Source: Xenopus tropicalis
Taxonomy: Eukaryota; Chordata; Amphibia; Anura; Pipidae
DNA length: 64,000 bases
Direction: 5' to 3'
Assembly: GCF_000004195.4 (NCBI RefSeq)
Contig: NC_030681.2
Span: 138,387,506 to 138,451,505 of the forward strand
The notes under the pieces: model-generated
What the model saw: the letters and a program-made list of their open reading frames with translations, nothing else
Databases searched by the model: none
What the model was told of the DNA's origin: nothing
Shown here: one piece after another, positions 23,901-42,982 of the stretch
Numbering within the stretch: the first letter of the stretch is position 1
Layout of the letters: every line of letters begins with the position of its first letter
Position numbers and translations under genes: made by a program

Positions 23901-26900
23901 GGGTCAGTCTCCATGTTGCTCTGTAATAATTGTCCCGTGTCCATATGGCAGTGCTGTGAGGCCTTATACTGAAATGGCACGGAGTACAGAGCCCACACAG
24001 AGAGCAGAGGCTTGCAGCCCATTACTGTGACTCTCAGTTTGAGTGCCTGGAGAGCGCTTTTCTTTAAACAGGGTCTCTTTAATGGATTTTGGGAGTATTT
24101 AAGAGGCATTAGGAATAGGCCGGGAGGATTAGCATGTAATTAATGCTGAGAGCCGGTGCTTCATTCTGTGCAAAGCTGAGCTGCAGGCAGTTCATTTGTA
24201 AGTATTATATATACTGCAAGCACAGTGTGTTCATTTTAATTATGGGTTTCCACACCCCCAAAAACATACATGCAGGTTAACTGGCCTTTGATAAGATTGA
24301 CCCTACAGTGTGTGGATGTAATAGGGACCATAGATTGTAAGCTCTGCTGGTGCAGGGACAGGTGGGAATAGTGTATAATCACTGTAAAGGGCTTTGTAAA
24401 ATTGTATTACTTGTCTTGGTTGAGACAGTAATGAAAATGAAAGTGCTGCAGAATATACTGGCACTGCCAAAATAAAGGCTAATAATGATCGTATGTGCCC
24501 CAGGCACCGCAGTCCTGCTAACCCCAAATAGGTGCTTTATTGCTGCTTGTTTGTAGTTGGGCAGCTCTGCCTTCCATGTACACACTATACCCTATTATGG
24601 CCAAGACTAAAGGGTTTTACCCTATTGCCAAAACATAATAAACAGAATATCACACCAGAAGGTTGAGGTCTCCGCAACAGCATCTTGGGGTGTTTAGGGG
24701 TAAGAGATTGAGGCTTAATGCATTTGTCCCTGTTTGTCACCCAGACTGGCAGTCAGTCAGAGGGGCTGCTGTAAGAGACCATAGAGAGTGGCTATTTAAT
24801 AATCTGGTTGGGCACAGCTTGGGCCTCTCGGTACTTGAGATGCCAGGGCCTATTTTCTGTCCCAGTCTGGACCTGTGCCGCCTGTGCAGGTTTCTGTGCC
24901 TACTGCATTGCAGCGAGCTGCCACAGAAGGGCCAGTAGATCCTTATGGAGGGAATAACAGGAAGGAATGATAAATAATTCAGAAAGTGCGGCATCTGAAA
25001 GAAGAGATTGCATTGTCGGATTTATTTCTGCTTTAATGCAGCCACAGCGGGAAGGCCGGACCCTCACCAACCCTGGTCTGTAGGTTCTGCCGTCGGGCTT
25101 CCCAGGCGCCCGTGTTTGCTCCTAATTGGAATTAGCATTGTAGAGATTTACTGCACTAACGAAGTAACCATTTTCCCTTTGGGCTTTAATTCTCTGGTAC
25201 AGAGCTGTGCCGCCGGGTAGCCACGCTGCTGCCAGGAAAGCAATGGGATGATTGCTGGGTGGTTAAAGAATAAAACAGCTTTTGGTTGGTAAATGCCTTG
25301 CTGTGACCCCGGCGGGTTCTAATATAGAATATTCCGTTGTTTATATCAGACTGATTTCTACCTCTGGGAATGTGCAGCTGAAGGAATAATACTCAGTGAA
25401 TAAACAACCAAAATAGGCAGAAGAGTATTTATACTCCACTGGTGTTTTTATCTGGATAAAGCGAGATATTATCGAAGGAATAATGTAAAGTGTGAGGATA
25501 TTATACAGGTCTTAGAATGCAAAAGGATTTCTAATATCCTCATATTTTATAACAGGAAGTACATTATTTTCTTCACACTACACACGCCTCAATAAGGCAC
25601 ATCACTAACACAATTACAGGTTATTTATGGCTATGTATAATATTTATGTATTATACACACACACATATAGCATATTGCTTTATATTTTGACTTCAAAAAC
25701 TACTGAGTGATACCATAGAGTTTCTTACTGTAATTAGATTTAGCCAAACCCTGGATCCTTCTTGAAAGATTGGCCCGAATACCAAATCCAAATCTTGATT
25801 TGCATAAACTAAATTAGGATAAGGAAGGGTTAAAGAGAACCACGCGTGTTTGTGACAAAAAGTCACATGACTTTAAGGATTCGGCTTTAGCCAGGAGTGT
25901 CGATTTGGCTTAATCCAAATACTGCTGAAGAAGCAGAATCTTGGCCGAATCCCGAACTGAATCCCAGATTTGGTGCATCCCTACTTCCTAACGAACCCTC
26001 CTCTGAGAAATGCATCACTCTCTCGTTATGCAATGTAGAATTTTGGCTTTGGAAAGATTGCCTGTCTGACTGTCTGTCACTAACGTAAGTACCGAGGATG
26101 GAGGGTTGAAGGGTGCTGGCCAAGGCTGCGGAGGGTCCAAGGGTTCTGGCAAGACTAAAGGGTTGAAGGGTGCTGGGCAAGGCTTGGAGGGTTTGGATTG
26201 GATACTAGAAGGTGTTTGAGCTTAAAGGAGAAGGAAAGACTTAATCACTAGGGGGTGCCAATTTGTTTATGAAAAATGCACCAGCCCAGGGTACTATTGT
26301 AGGGAGCACCGTTCTGCCATTTTGCTTAGGGCCTCTGTGATCCTGCTGCTCTGGGATATGGCCATGCACAATCGAGAAAAGATTTTGACGCTTGGTTTTC
26401 TAGGTCCAAATATTGCTGTATTGCGCATGTTTGCCACCAAGGACTGCAGCAAGGATCAAGCAGAAGCAAGATTGCAGTGCAGTAAGGTCGCCAAAGAGCA
26501 AAGAATTTGACCTGATTTGGCCACCGTTGGTCCAATTCGTACTGATCGATAGTTTGGCCCCTGGCCCATTTGGGAGAAGACCTGTGTGCTGATATGGTTC
26601 TCAAGCAGGATTTCCAAACATGCCCAATAGATATCTGGCTAATTAATGGTCGAAGGGATGTGAAGGCCTTTCCACCGGTGCCTGCTATTGTTACTGATGG
26701 AAAGGCATTTCAGAGAGGCTAATTGCCCGTGGTAGCAGGGGTCTATGGGAGCGACTAACAGGCTCCGTGGGACATGAGCCTAAGACTGAGCTGGAAGCTC
26801 CGGCCCTGACTTTCTTTACCTTAATTTGTTCTATATGAATCTGCTCGCAGCCCACCTAAAAGCTTATTTCTTTGCAATAAGAGATCCACTTACAAACAAC

Positions 26901-28290
26901 AGCTGACCTATAAATGTGCAGCAGCCTGGGACCATATTGGCAGAGCACTGGTTCTATGTTTAGTAACAATTTGCAGGGCATTAATTTACTAAGCCGTTTA
27001 AAGATTTGCATAAATGTATTTTTCCCTCAAAATGGGCTTTTTGCGCAGTCTTGGAAAGCAACAAACTGCTCTGCTGTAAGCAATGGTCAGTCCTAAGCGG
27101 TGGGGACTTAGTCAACCTTAGGTGTATTATGGTTGGTTCCGGCCACTGACCCATTTAGGCAAACCAACAGATTTCAGTTTTTTTTGGCTGTTGGGAATAA
27201 ATAGACACAGAAAGAGGGGCACTGGGCATGTAAGACTCTTACAGACTCTACAGAAGAAGTAAGTAAGGCCACAGGGATGTGTTATGGCTGCATGGAAACA
27301 CAGGTAGAGGAAAAGCCAAGTGGACCCATCCAAACCCTGTGGGTTTTTACACCTGATCTGAACTGTTTTAAGACTAGTGATGACACAATGGGTCACTGCC
27401 AAAACCTGTTGACTCTGCTATTGGCTGCGGTATTTGTTTCATGCTCCCTAAAACCCATCAGTATAAATTCTGTGCCAGTTTCATGCCAATGCCCCACACA
27501 CACAGCAGTACAAAGGCAGTGATTACTTTATTTCTCCAGGTTATTGTATAAAGTATCTAGCACAGATATGTCTTTAAGCAACTGGACTCCTACTGGGGAC
27601 CTAACTCTACTGGATACTCTATAACTTAATGTTTAAAGGGGTGGTTCACCTTTAAGGTAACTGTCGGTATGTTATAGAACGGCCAATTCTAAGCAACTTT
27701 TCATTTGGTCTGTGTGTGGGGTCCACGCCGGTGGCAGCCCTGGTGAACCCTGCACCCCCAGTCTGACCCTGATTACCCCAACGTTTCCGTTTAAACGCCT
27801 TTGTCAAGGGAACTCTGTGCGTTTGTGTGTGACCGTAGTGCCAACATTCATTTTCTATGCCTAGAGTGCACTCCATTACTTTAATTCTTCTCATTTAAAC
27901 CACTCCCTGGTTGCTAAGGTAATTTGAACCCTAGCATCCAGATCATTGCTAAAATTCCAAACTCTAGAGTTGCTGAACAAAATGTGAAATAATAAAAAAA
28001 AAAAACACATAATACACCACAACACGGCACACATAATACATCATACTAAAAGTTAACACCCTTAAATGCCCCCTAGTAAACACAAGAGTATAAATACTGT
28101 AATATCAGCACAACCCACTCCTCCTGGGCCGCCTTACAGACCAAGGGCTCAGAACTCATTTTCAGTCATTTCCCTGACACTGAGCAGTGGGGCCTGATAG
28201 CTGTATATATTGTAACCATCACTTACCTTTATTTGCTCAGCAGGTTCATTTGTTTTCAGTTAATCGGCAGGGGTTGTGGTCTAGTGAATA
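20906..28290. other. Non-coding DNA with repeat fragments
   Basis: Recognised pieces are a repeat at 21325-21440 related to 24740-24910 and 47380-47530 (word ccagactgg near an end), the agggaaagttgtgctcacc repeat at 21900-21965, a MITE-like piece at about 22030-22260 related to 58577-58816, the hAT MITE relic 25740-25983 (ends tgcatcccta), a TTAA-type MITE start at 26225 and fragments of the ttgttcacctt family at about 27635-28000. Stretches at 22600-22860 and 24960-25400 lack repeat signatures. No exon could be identified. Confidence 0.45.
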
Positions 28291-28676
28291 TTAAAGGAAC
28301 AGTAACACCAAAATATGTATAATGTACTGTTGCCCTGCTCTGGTAAAAGTTCTGTGTTTGCTTTAGAAATGCTACTATAGTTTATATAAACAAGCTGCTG
28401 TGCAGCCATGGGGGCAGCCATTTGGGAAAAAAAGATAAAAAGGCACAGGTTACATAGCAGATAGATAAAATACAATTGTAGTCTGCAAAGCTTATCTGTT
28501 ATCTGCTATGTAACCTGTGCCTTTTTTCCCCAAATGGCTGCCCCTGTAGATAAACAGCAGGGTATTTATATAAACTATAGTAGTCTTCCTGAAGCAAAAC
28601 ATACCCCTGCAGAGCAAGAGTAAATTATAATTCAATTACTTTGATACATTTATTTTTTGCATTACTGTTTCTTTAA
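28291..28676. mobile_element. TTAA-flanked foldback MITE (T2-like)
   Basis: Begins TTAAAGGAACAGTAACACC and ends attactgtttctttaa. Much of the interior is an inverted repeat: the words gcacaggttacatagcagat and atctgctatgtaacctgtgc face each other around about 28480, and the pairing extends outwards (gcagccatttggg / ccaaatggctgc). A TTAA target is typical of Kolobok/piggyBac-type elements. No ORF is present. Confidence 0.85.
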
Positions 28677-28679
28677 GTA

Positions 28680-29480
28680 TAGTCTAGTAGTCCCGTATTA
28701 CAAAATAGGTTCTCTGATGTCTTATTGAGCCAAATGTGAACCGTTTTGAGAGTAGTAATGGCACAATGGGTAACTGCCAACATTTGTTGATACCACAATT
28801 GCATTACACAATTGCATTACAAAGCAGCCTTGTTTAACCCTGTATAAACCTGTCCTGTGATCCTATGTAAGTATATCTTGTGACATCTCTGTGCATCCCA
28901 TGGATGAGAGTGTGCATGTATGTGTATATATAGATACGCACAGCTGGTTGCTTGTAATGAATTAATGGCCGTGGAGGGTGTCATTTCCTCCATGTGGGTT
29001 TCCTATTCTATTGATGTGCAGCTGGTTCTCTCTCTTCTGCCTCCGCTGAACAGGATGTCATTTTGGCAGGGTTTTTGCCATTAGAAAATAGAAAAGGGAA
29101 AATAATTTATTTTTCTTTATTTCGCTCCTGTTTCTCAGCAAACTGCAGGGACAAAAACGTTGAACCGAGCGAGGGAATTGATTCAGCTCTGCTGCGCAAG
29201 TCTGGCAGCACATCCTTTGTCGGAACTGTAAACAGCGGATCCATTCAGAGCTGTCAGTGGATAATTGTAGAGTATTTTCACGACATAATCAAGCAACAAT
29301 CTGCTGCGCCGGAGCATCAAAATATTGTGTATAAATAATGCAGGGGATGTGGGAAGGGAGGAGCGGCTGGGCCAAGCGGCTTTGCTCTTTTATTTGTTTA
29401 AGTAAATATTTATTGCTCCTTTTGTGTGTGCCCAGTAGGAGTATTTTTGTTTTTGGTCTGTGTAACTTATGGGGGCTTTA
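28680..29480. other. Non-coding DNA with candidate conserved block 29040-29340
   Basis: 29040-29340 lacks repeat signatures and contains an open frame of 91 codons without recognisable protein features. It could be a conserved regulatory element or chance. Nothing else is recognised. Confidence 0.3.
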
Positions 29481-29488
29481 TATTTAAG

Positions 29489-29697
29489 TAGGGATGCACC
29501 AAATCCAGGATTCGCTTCGGTATTTGGCAGGATTCGAATCCAAATCCTAAAAATCATGTGGCTTTTTGTCATGTTAACACAGAAGTGGAAACCATTTCCA
29601 AATCCTTAGCTTATTCTAATTAGGTATTCAGCCAAATCCTTTACGGTGGATTAGGGGGTTCGGCTGAAACTGAAAAATTGGATTCAGTGCATCCCTA
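29489..29697. mobile_element. hAT-type MITE with 8-bp target duplication TATTTAAG
   Basis: TATTTAAG occurs at 29481-29488 and again at 29698-29705. The termini tagggatgcac and gtgcatcccta are perfect inverted repeats. It is 209 bp. Relics of the family lie near 2523, 25740-25983 and 30510-30600. Confidence 0.93.
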
Positions 29698-30101
29698 TAT
29701 TTAAGAGAATACATCAGTTTAAAATCACTGCTCAATAGTAGTAACTGTTTTGGCATTAAGATTAGCTTTTAATTTAATGGCGTTTTTGTTTCCTTTCTAT
29801 CTTGGCCTTTATTTTGTACCTACAATTTTATTTTAGTTTTAAAGGAGTAATATACCCCTTGCTCAACATGAGGGCAATGAAGGGTTTGTGCTGAACATAC
29901 CTTTTGCTTATGGTTTTTATTGAAAAAAAAAAAAAAAATCTTTGATTTCTATTTCTTGAGCTAAACAGGGGATTTAAACTACTCCATGTTTGGTTCTTGC
30001 GAGTAGAAACCAGTATACAATCTCCTCCCTTCACCCTTTTTATGTGACTGTTTTGTAAGGTAGGAGTGTATCATTTTGGGGCGATTCTGCACACTGGTGA
30101 G

Positions 30102-30417
30102 CAGGGCCTGATTTCTCTTCTGGGCGCCCCAAGGCCGGCCCTGTTGGTCGCCCCTCCACCCGTGTGCATGCACGAACACGCGACAACCCCCCTCCCGCAG
30201 CCGCGAATGCACGACCCCCCCAGTACGCATGCGCGAACGCGTGACAACCCCCTCCCCGCAGCCGCGAGTGCACATGTGCTCCTTTAAACTCCCATACGGA
30301 GCAGTGAGGAGAGGTCCCGACTGCTCCGTATGGGAGTCAAAATTAGGGGCATGCCGCCCCTAAACTTCTGCCGCCCTAGGCCCGGGCCTTTGTGGCCTCT
30401 CCACAAATCCGGGCCTG
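30102..30417. mobile_element. CpG-rich hAT-type MITE with 8-bp target duplication CTGGTGAG
   Basis: CTGGTGAG occurs at 30094-30101 and 30418-30425. The termini are cagggcctgattt and aaatccgggcctg. The 316-bp body is very rich in C and CpG, unlike everything around it. It holds a partial internal duplication (cgcagccgcga twice) and a 16-bp perfect inverted repeat (ctcccatacggagcag at 30289, mirrored at 30322-30337). Confidence 0.92.
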
Positions 30418-30425
30418 CTGGTGAG

Positions 30426-32770
30426 CTAATGATCTGAAAGGGCCACACATGGAGTAGCTTCAGTTTCCCTGTTTGAAGTGGAATTTAACCCAGACGAGTA
30501 CAAACTAGGCCTGCTCCAAATCCAGAATTCAGTCTGGAAGTTGGCTGAATTCCAGTACTTATTTGAAGGGATCAGCTGCATCCTTAGTGTTTAGCCAAAT
30601 CAGAACCCTTAAATATGGGGTTGCAGGACAGAACAGAGTCTAGGGCATTTAGGAGGTTGGGATGTGGAAGGAACCACAGTTTTTCTCGATTCTGAGCTCT
30701 ATCACCACAACAAGAGGTTGATTGGTATCTGGCCTCCTTAAGTTATAGAACCCAGAGGTTGCCCTCTGTACGGCCACCTTTGGGAAATACAAAGACTAAT
30801 AAACAGTGCATAATCAAAGTGGACTAAGAGGATTAGGTTCCAAGATATTCCCATGCTTGTCTTTGAATTCAGCAGTTTTCCCTGTTAGGTTTCAAGCAGA
30901 TCTGGGGGTACAGATCCTGCTGCTCAGACACATCAACAGTTGGGATTTCCAGGAGAGGGGGTTCCATTGTTCCATTTATTGTTCCATAGTCTTCTCAAAT
31001 CCAAGACCCTGGCAAATCCACCTCTTTCTCTGTTTTTCTTACCAAGCGCCAGACCTTTACATATGCATAATTATCTAGTACTGTGGAACATAATGAGAAA
31101 TGTTCCGTGTTATATTGCTATGGAGGAGAAGCCTTATAGGTGATAGAATGAAATCAACATCTTGTCCAGGATTTATTTTTTGAGCTCAATTTATACGCTC
31201 GGTGTTAAAATGCTTTAGAGTTGACATAAGGCCTTATCTGACATGTGACCTTCACAGCGTATTTACAGAAAAGCGTGATAGCACCTGCCGTTATTTGTGC
31301 ATGACGGGCGCAGAGTAGGTGCCTGGGCATTCGCAGCGGTATTTATGGAAGTTTTTCCATGCGTCCATAAAAAGAAAAGTATAACAAGCAGAAGTGGTAT
31401 GTTTGCAAGGGAGCGAATTGGTTCCAGTAATTATCTTAAAAAAAAAAAAACTATTGGCAAATTCATATTAACATGTTTGGTGCCATGATGCCCATTCTGG
31501 GCCTTCACAAGTAACTGGAGATACTGAGGTCCAAGGTCACTGAAAGAAGAGGCAGAAGATATTGCTATACAGGTGGCAGTTAGTGCTGGAGGCAGAGGGC
31601 ATGGCTAATCAGTAGGTCAGGAGGGGTAGGGACAGGTAGGGCAAATGGGGTAGTTTGGGGGGCAGTGGTGCAGTTTGCATGGTGGGAGGGAGGCCAGAAC
31701 AGAAGCCTTCACTTAGTGTAGCAATCCCTGGCTACGAAACAGACATTTCCTTTCATTATTCTAACTACAGCAGTCTCATCAAAGCTAGTTGCTGATTGGT
31801 TGCTAGCTTCCCTGTGTGCAAATGGTGCTTCGGCAGCCCCAATGCCTCCTTCCATCACTCCCCCGTGCTCATCTGAAACAAGGTGAGGTGGGGCAGCACC
31901 AATAGTTTAGGGAACAACTGCATTCTTTATGCTCCAGGCCTTTCACAGTGCTTCATGGCAGAAATGGGCCACCTAATACCACACTGAAGTAAAACACCGA
32001 TGTGCTACAGATGCCCTCTTGCCTCTATTATCTCTCCTTCTAATAATAACACTGACATTGTGCCACTTTACCTTATGGCCAAAACAATATCATGGCAACG
32101 CTACTGTGTGCCTATGGCATTGTAATTGAACCCTCTCTATATGCCTCGTCTGATTATGAAGGGATCCTTCCGATAGAAGTTGCTTGATCATGAGCAGCAC
32201 TAATGTTTATTGGGAAACATCATTTCCGTTACTGCCAAGATTCAGCATCTGTTTTGTGACATCTCTGCCTTTAGAGCCGTCTGATTCTCTCCTTCCACGT
32301 GCACAATGCCATGTGTCTGGGTGATCCCAGTGTTCCCCAAGGTGTGAAACTGCATTTGGTACCCGAGTGGCTTCATGCTGCGCCCTTGTAAGCATGCTCC
32401 TGATCCCTGCCTCACCTCCCCGGCACCCTGGCTCAGCTTAGTCTCACCTAGTAAGCAGCTTATCTTATCTGAGTGCCATCATTGCTTGTATTATTTCATA
32501 GAACACCAGGCAGCAGGGTCATGAGAGGGAAGCGCAGGCGAAAGAGAGTCTTGTTTGCCAGCTGGACATAGAAAAAAAGGGCGGATCGTGTTTCTCTACA
32601 TCTTCTCTCTCTGTATCTTGGCAAATACAGTAAAATAAAGAGAGCAAAAAAATTCCATGGGGGAGAAATGCCAATAATATTTAATTTTAACAGAGAAAAT
32701 AATTGGTACCCCATGTCCCAGCTGGCAGCATTTATGCTGTACGTAGAGATTCTCATCATTGTGTGTGTGT

Positions 32771-32817
<47 letters not shown>

Positions 32818-34427
32818 GTCCCAAGAGAGCTTTCAAATAATTTGTAGCAAACAAGGATTATTTAATTAAAATAGGGTTGGACTACCCTGCTCAGAAGAGC
32901 TTACAATCTAATGGATAAGGCAGTTCTTCCCTGTGGGTAAGAAAAACACCACCCCACTTCAGGTACCCTTTGACTCATTCTGTTGTTTCTCCCACATATA
33001 ATACAGGATGATGATATCTGTGGGTGCAGAGCAGGGTGCAACTTGAATGATTTGCCCCATGTGTAGATGCTCCACACTAGGCTTTGTGCAGCTAACCCTA
33101 CGTTTTGCTCAAGGACCCCTCCAGAGGTGGGCTAACTGGTTTTGGTGGCATTGGCATGGGGCAGGGCTTCCTCTGTAGTACTCCTGCATATGGGCATGAT
33201 GGCGGCAGCACTGTTGCTCCTGCCTATTAGTGGAGGTCTGCCGATAACCAATGTTTCTACTGAGTTCAACCATCCATTTTTATTTTTTTGCCCCAAGTCT
33301 ACACACTTATGGCCTTTATTTGGAAATCCTGCCAAGAGGAATCATCCTCAGAACTGATCAAACCTTCAGACCCACAGTATTTTTAGACTTTCATTATGAG
33401 ATTTTTCATTTTACCCAAATCTAAGAAAATAAAACTGAGGAAGACTTTTGTCTCTTTCCTATCAAAACACATCCCTAGCGCTGTAGCATCTAAAGCCAAC
33501 TTAGAATCTCCGACAACATTTTCTTCACCTTCTTCACTAGAGACAAGACCTCACCATAAATGTCCATCGCAGAATGGATCAAGCAGATCATGTCAGAGAG
33601 GCGTAACATAACACAGTATCAAATGCGCACACTCCCCACCCCTTTACCTTTGGTGCAGGGGCTCCTTTCATGTAACCGGGTGCAAGTTCACCACATGTTC
33701 CAATCACATTCCATGGAAGGAGGGTGCCAAGCTGTCTGCCTGTGGTTATTCAGAGATAACACTTCTACTAGACAGTCTCTTTCACAGTGTTGCCTATTTG
33801 TGGTGATTTTTGGAATGCCATTACAATGGCTTACATGTCTGCTGAGAGGCCAATCTGTTAAGACTCAAAAGGCCACTCAACAAAGCACGTATTAAATCCC
33901 TTGCTGGATCATATCTTCAAGATGTTCTGGTCAAGTTTTTAAAACCATTGTAAATCACTAGATTGGATGGAGGTGTTTCTTTCAAACTATTTTATTGCTA
34001 CTCATGTCTTTGCCTCAATTCTCCATTGTCCTTTAGTCTGGCTGGCCAGCCTTCTTATCATCTTCCATAAACCTCCTATTGCATTACCATCTTTTAAAAG
34101 GGAGCACATGGAGCATGGTATCACACTACTGGGGGTATTGCCAGGCCAACAGGACAATCATTGGCAGAATGGATGTGTGTTGTACATAATAATACCATAA
34201 ACCTGAGGCAGAATAGCTATAGTGCCCTTTATACTCCATGCCCCAGTGCCAAGGTAAGTGCAAAAGGCTCCAGATACATAAGGTTGGTGGTACGGAGGTT
34301 ACTGTAGAACCATAAATTGCACATTACGGATATATAAACTAGCGCTGGGCATATCGTTAGCTTAATATTGAATGACAGTGGCAATTTTTTAAAAATACTA
34401 TAAGTACTATATTTATCTCTTTCACAG
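30426..34427. other. Intronic or upstream non-coding DNA of hpcal1
   Basis: Contains a relic of the tagggatg hAT family (about 30510-30600), a GT/TA microsatellite (32761-32816) and otherwise sequence without recognised genes. The part closest to the coding exon has no features beyond the acceptor. Confidence 0.45.
32761..32816. repeat. (GT)n-(TA)n microsatellite
   Basis: A GT run interrupted by single TATG, passing into TATATA. Confidence 0.95.
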
Positions 34428-34452
34428 ACTTGGGCACTAAATAAGCTGCAGA
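34428..34452 (+). other. hpcal1: hpcal1 5' UTR part of first coding exon, behind a splice acceptor
   Basis: A T-rich tract ending TTTCACAG (G at 34427) precedes 25 non-coding bases and the ATG. The segment contains an in-frame TAA (34438-34440), which rules out a longer N-terminus from this exon. An acceptor this close to the ATG shows that the mRNA starts on an upstream non-coding exon. Confidence 0.85.
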
Positions 34453-40639
<6,187 letters not shown>

Positions 40640-41102
40640 CCCACCCCCAGCCATACGGACTATTGCTACAGGCCAAGTGGCTTGTCATTCAAGCTTTGCT
40701 TGCAAGTGGATGCCTTCTCCATCGTCCCTCTACTTGTAGTGGAGACCAACCCCCCCGTCGCCAGATTGTTTTCTCTGTATTAGAAAGGAAACAGCCTTTC
40801 CCCTCTCTCTATTACTCCGGTAGCCGGCGTTCCTTCTCTCGCATCCCGTCCCACTCAGACCTATGTTTACATGCAGATACAAAGGACTTGTACCCCTGCC
40901 CTGGATTCTCTACACGTGGAATATGGCGGAGGTGCCACCACACTACGTTGAACTCTGAATATAATAAGCAGATCGTGATTTTCGCTTTGTAACAAAAATT
41001 AACCAATCTAAGTGATATGGACTCAATTTTGAAAGCACAAGAGTATAACGTTTTGGATTTTTTGCTTCTTTTTTGAAGCAAATTGCTTCAAAGTTCTTTA
41101 AT

Positions 41103-41108
41103 AATAAA
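41103..41108 (+). terminator. Possible proximal poly(A) signal AATAAA
   Basis: AATAAA lies 464 bases after the hpcal1 stop, followed by an AT-rich stretch and T-rich sequence to about 41200. It would give a short 3' UTR that excludes the MITE hairpins. The downstream region is less GT-rich than that of the distal candidate. Confidence 0.4.
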
Positions 41109-41781
41109 TGTCTTATATATATAGAAATAGATATATCTATACATATTTGTTTATTGTATATTTCTCCTGTGAATATGTGCTCGTTTTGTTCATGCTTAAA
41201 CTCTTCAATGCCACAGGGCTTATGGGGTAATGTAATCAAAGTCAGAAAGTTTGCCCTTGGTCTAGTAACCCGTAGCAACCAGTCAGCTGCTTGCCTTCAA
41301 ACAGTTAACTTGTGAATGCTACGTGCTGATTAGTTGCTTCGGGTTTCTAGATATGGAGTAAACTTTGTCACTTTTATTGCCTCCAAGGATTTCTTTAGGT
41401 GTTTTTAAGTGATTAAAGGGGAACTTCACCTAAAAATAAAGGTTTATTATTTTAAATGATTTGGCAGCTAATGTAGAGTATTGCTGTGAGGTATAACACA
41501 TGTGTGGGAAGCCGGATTATAATACAGCTCCATGTCCTATACAGGAGTCAGTGGAGCCTCTGTGCAGGCTGTGGGCCCCAAATTCCCATAAGGCTACAGT
41601 TCGGCAGCCCTGGTGTAGGATCAGGAGAGTAGAACAGGGAGATAAAAGGAAGAGAATGTGTAGAGTAGTAGATTGTTCGGAGGAAAACCACATCCTTCTG
41701 AGTCGGTTAATTGTGTGCTTGTTTGTTGTATTTACTAGAAGTTGTGTTACAGCCTCTGTTTCCCTCCTGGGAGGAAGGAGT

Positions 41782-42165
41782 TTAAAGGAAAAGTAACACT
41801 AAAATTGCCCTATCCTGCACACCATGTATTATTTTGAATGCTTTATTAGAAAATACCTGCTAAAACTTGGCTTCCGGTCATTTGAAATAGGGCGATATGG
41901 CGATGCAGAGCAGAATCCACTATGCGACAATCAATGGATCGATCCTAGCAACCCTTCTGTATAGGAAGGAGTCGGAATAGGATCGATCAGTCGCATAGTG
42001 GATTCTGCTCTGCATCGCCATATCGCCCTATTTCAAATGACCGGAAGCCAAGTTTTAGCAGGTATTTTCTAATAAAGCATTCAAAATAATACATGGTGTG
42101 CAGGATAGGGCAATTATTGGGGCAGGTTTTTTACTTAAAAATTTTTACTGTTACTTTTCCTTTAA
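41782..42165. mobile_element. TTAA-flanked foldback MITE with 125-bp perfect arms
   Basis: TTAA at 41782-41785 and 42162-42165. The arms 41804-41928 and 41990-42114 are, by eye, exact reverse complements over 125 bases, separated by 61 bases that contain a further short inverted pair (gatcgatccta / taggatcgatc). The termini are aaaggaaaagtaacac and gttacttttcctttaa. Perfect arms imply a recent insertion or gene conversion between the arms. It lies inside the possible hpcal1 3' UTR. Confidence 0.92.
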
Positions 42166-42603
42166 AGACACAAGGAAATTCATAAATTTCATATTTACAG
42201 CGCCTCTGGCTGGAAGTGCCTGCTGCTGACTTAGCTGAGAGGGCCCTTAGCCGACGCACAGCAAATCAACCTGCAGAAATTGTAACATAAATATATGTAT
42301 AAAATGTAAACTTGATAGTGAAACACGAGATTAATAAAAATGGAGGATAATTCCATGACCGCTCCCAGTTAGTGAGTAAATATACTTTAAACTGAACCCC
42401 CTTGACTTCTTCTTATGCTGAAAATCATGTGCACTTAGTGTTGTTAGGCCTGGCTTGAGAGATGCAGACTAGAACGGTAACTAAAGTAGCGCACGTGATT
42501 CTGTGTAAGGAGCAATCAATGGAGCCAATGACAGCGCCCCATTAGAAAGTGTTTATAGGGGACCTGTCACCCTAAGAAATAATTCCCAATCCTTTTTTAT
42601 CAT

Positions 42604-42982
42604 GTTATGGTGCCCATACACGTGAAGATCTGCTCGCTTGGCGAAGTCGCCAAGCGAGCGGATCTTCTGCCGATATCCCCATCTACAGGTGGGCGATATT
42701 GGGAAAATGTAGGCTAAATCGATCATTTGGCCCTGGGGCCAAACAATCGAATTACAATGGTGGCAATGGGGCAGTCGGTTTGGGGACTGCATCAACGAGC
42801 CAATGCGGTTCCCGATCCGACTAAATCTTTTAACCTGCCCGATCGATATCTGGCCAATTTCAGGCCAGATATTGGTCGGCCACGCCCCACGTTCCTGTCT
42901 CTACACGGGCAGATAAGCTGCTGAATCGTTCCAAGGGACCAATATCGGCAGCTACAATCGGCCCGTGTATGGGGACCTTAAG
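42604..42982. mobile_element. Nested MITE with cccatacacg termini
   Basis: Inverted ends gtgcccatacacgtg and cccgtgtatggggac. The interior contains local palindromes (gctcgcttggcga / tcgccaagcgagc; ggccaat / attggcc). The target duplication is not certain, so the superfamily is left open. Confidence 0.7.
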
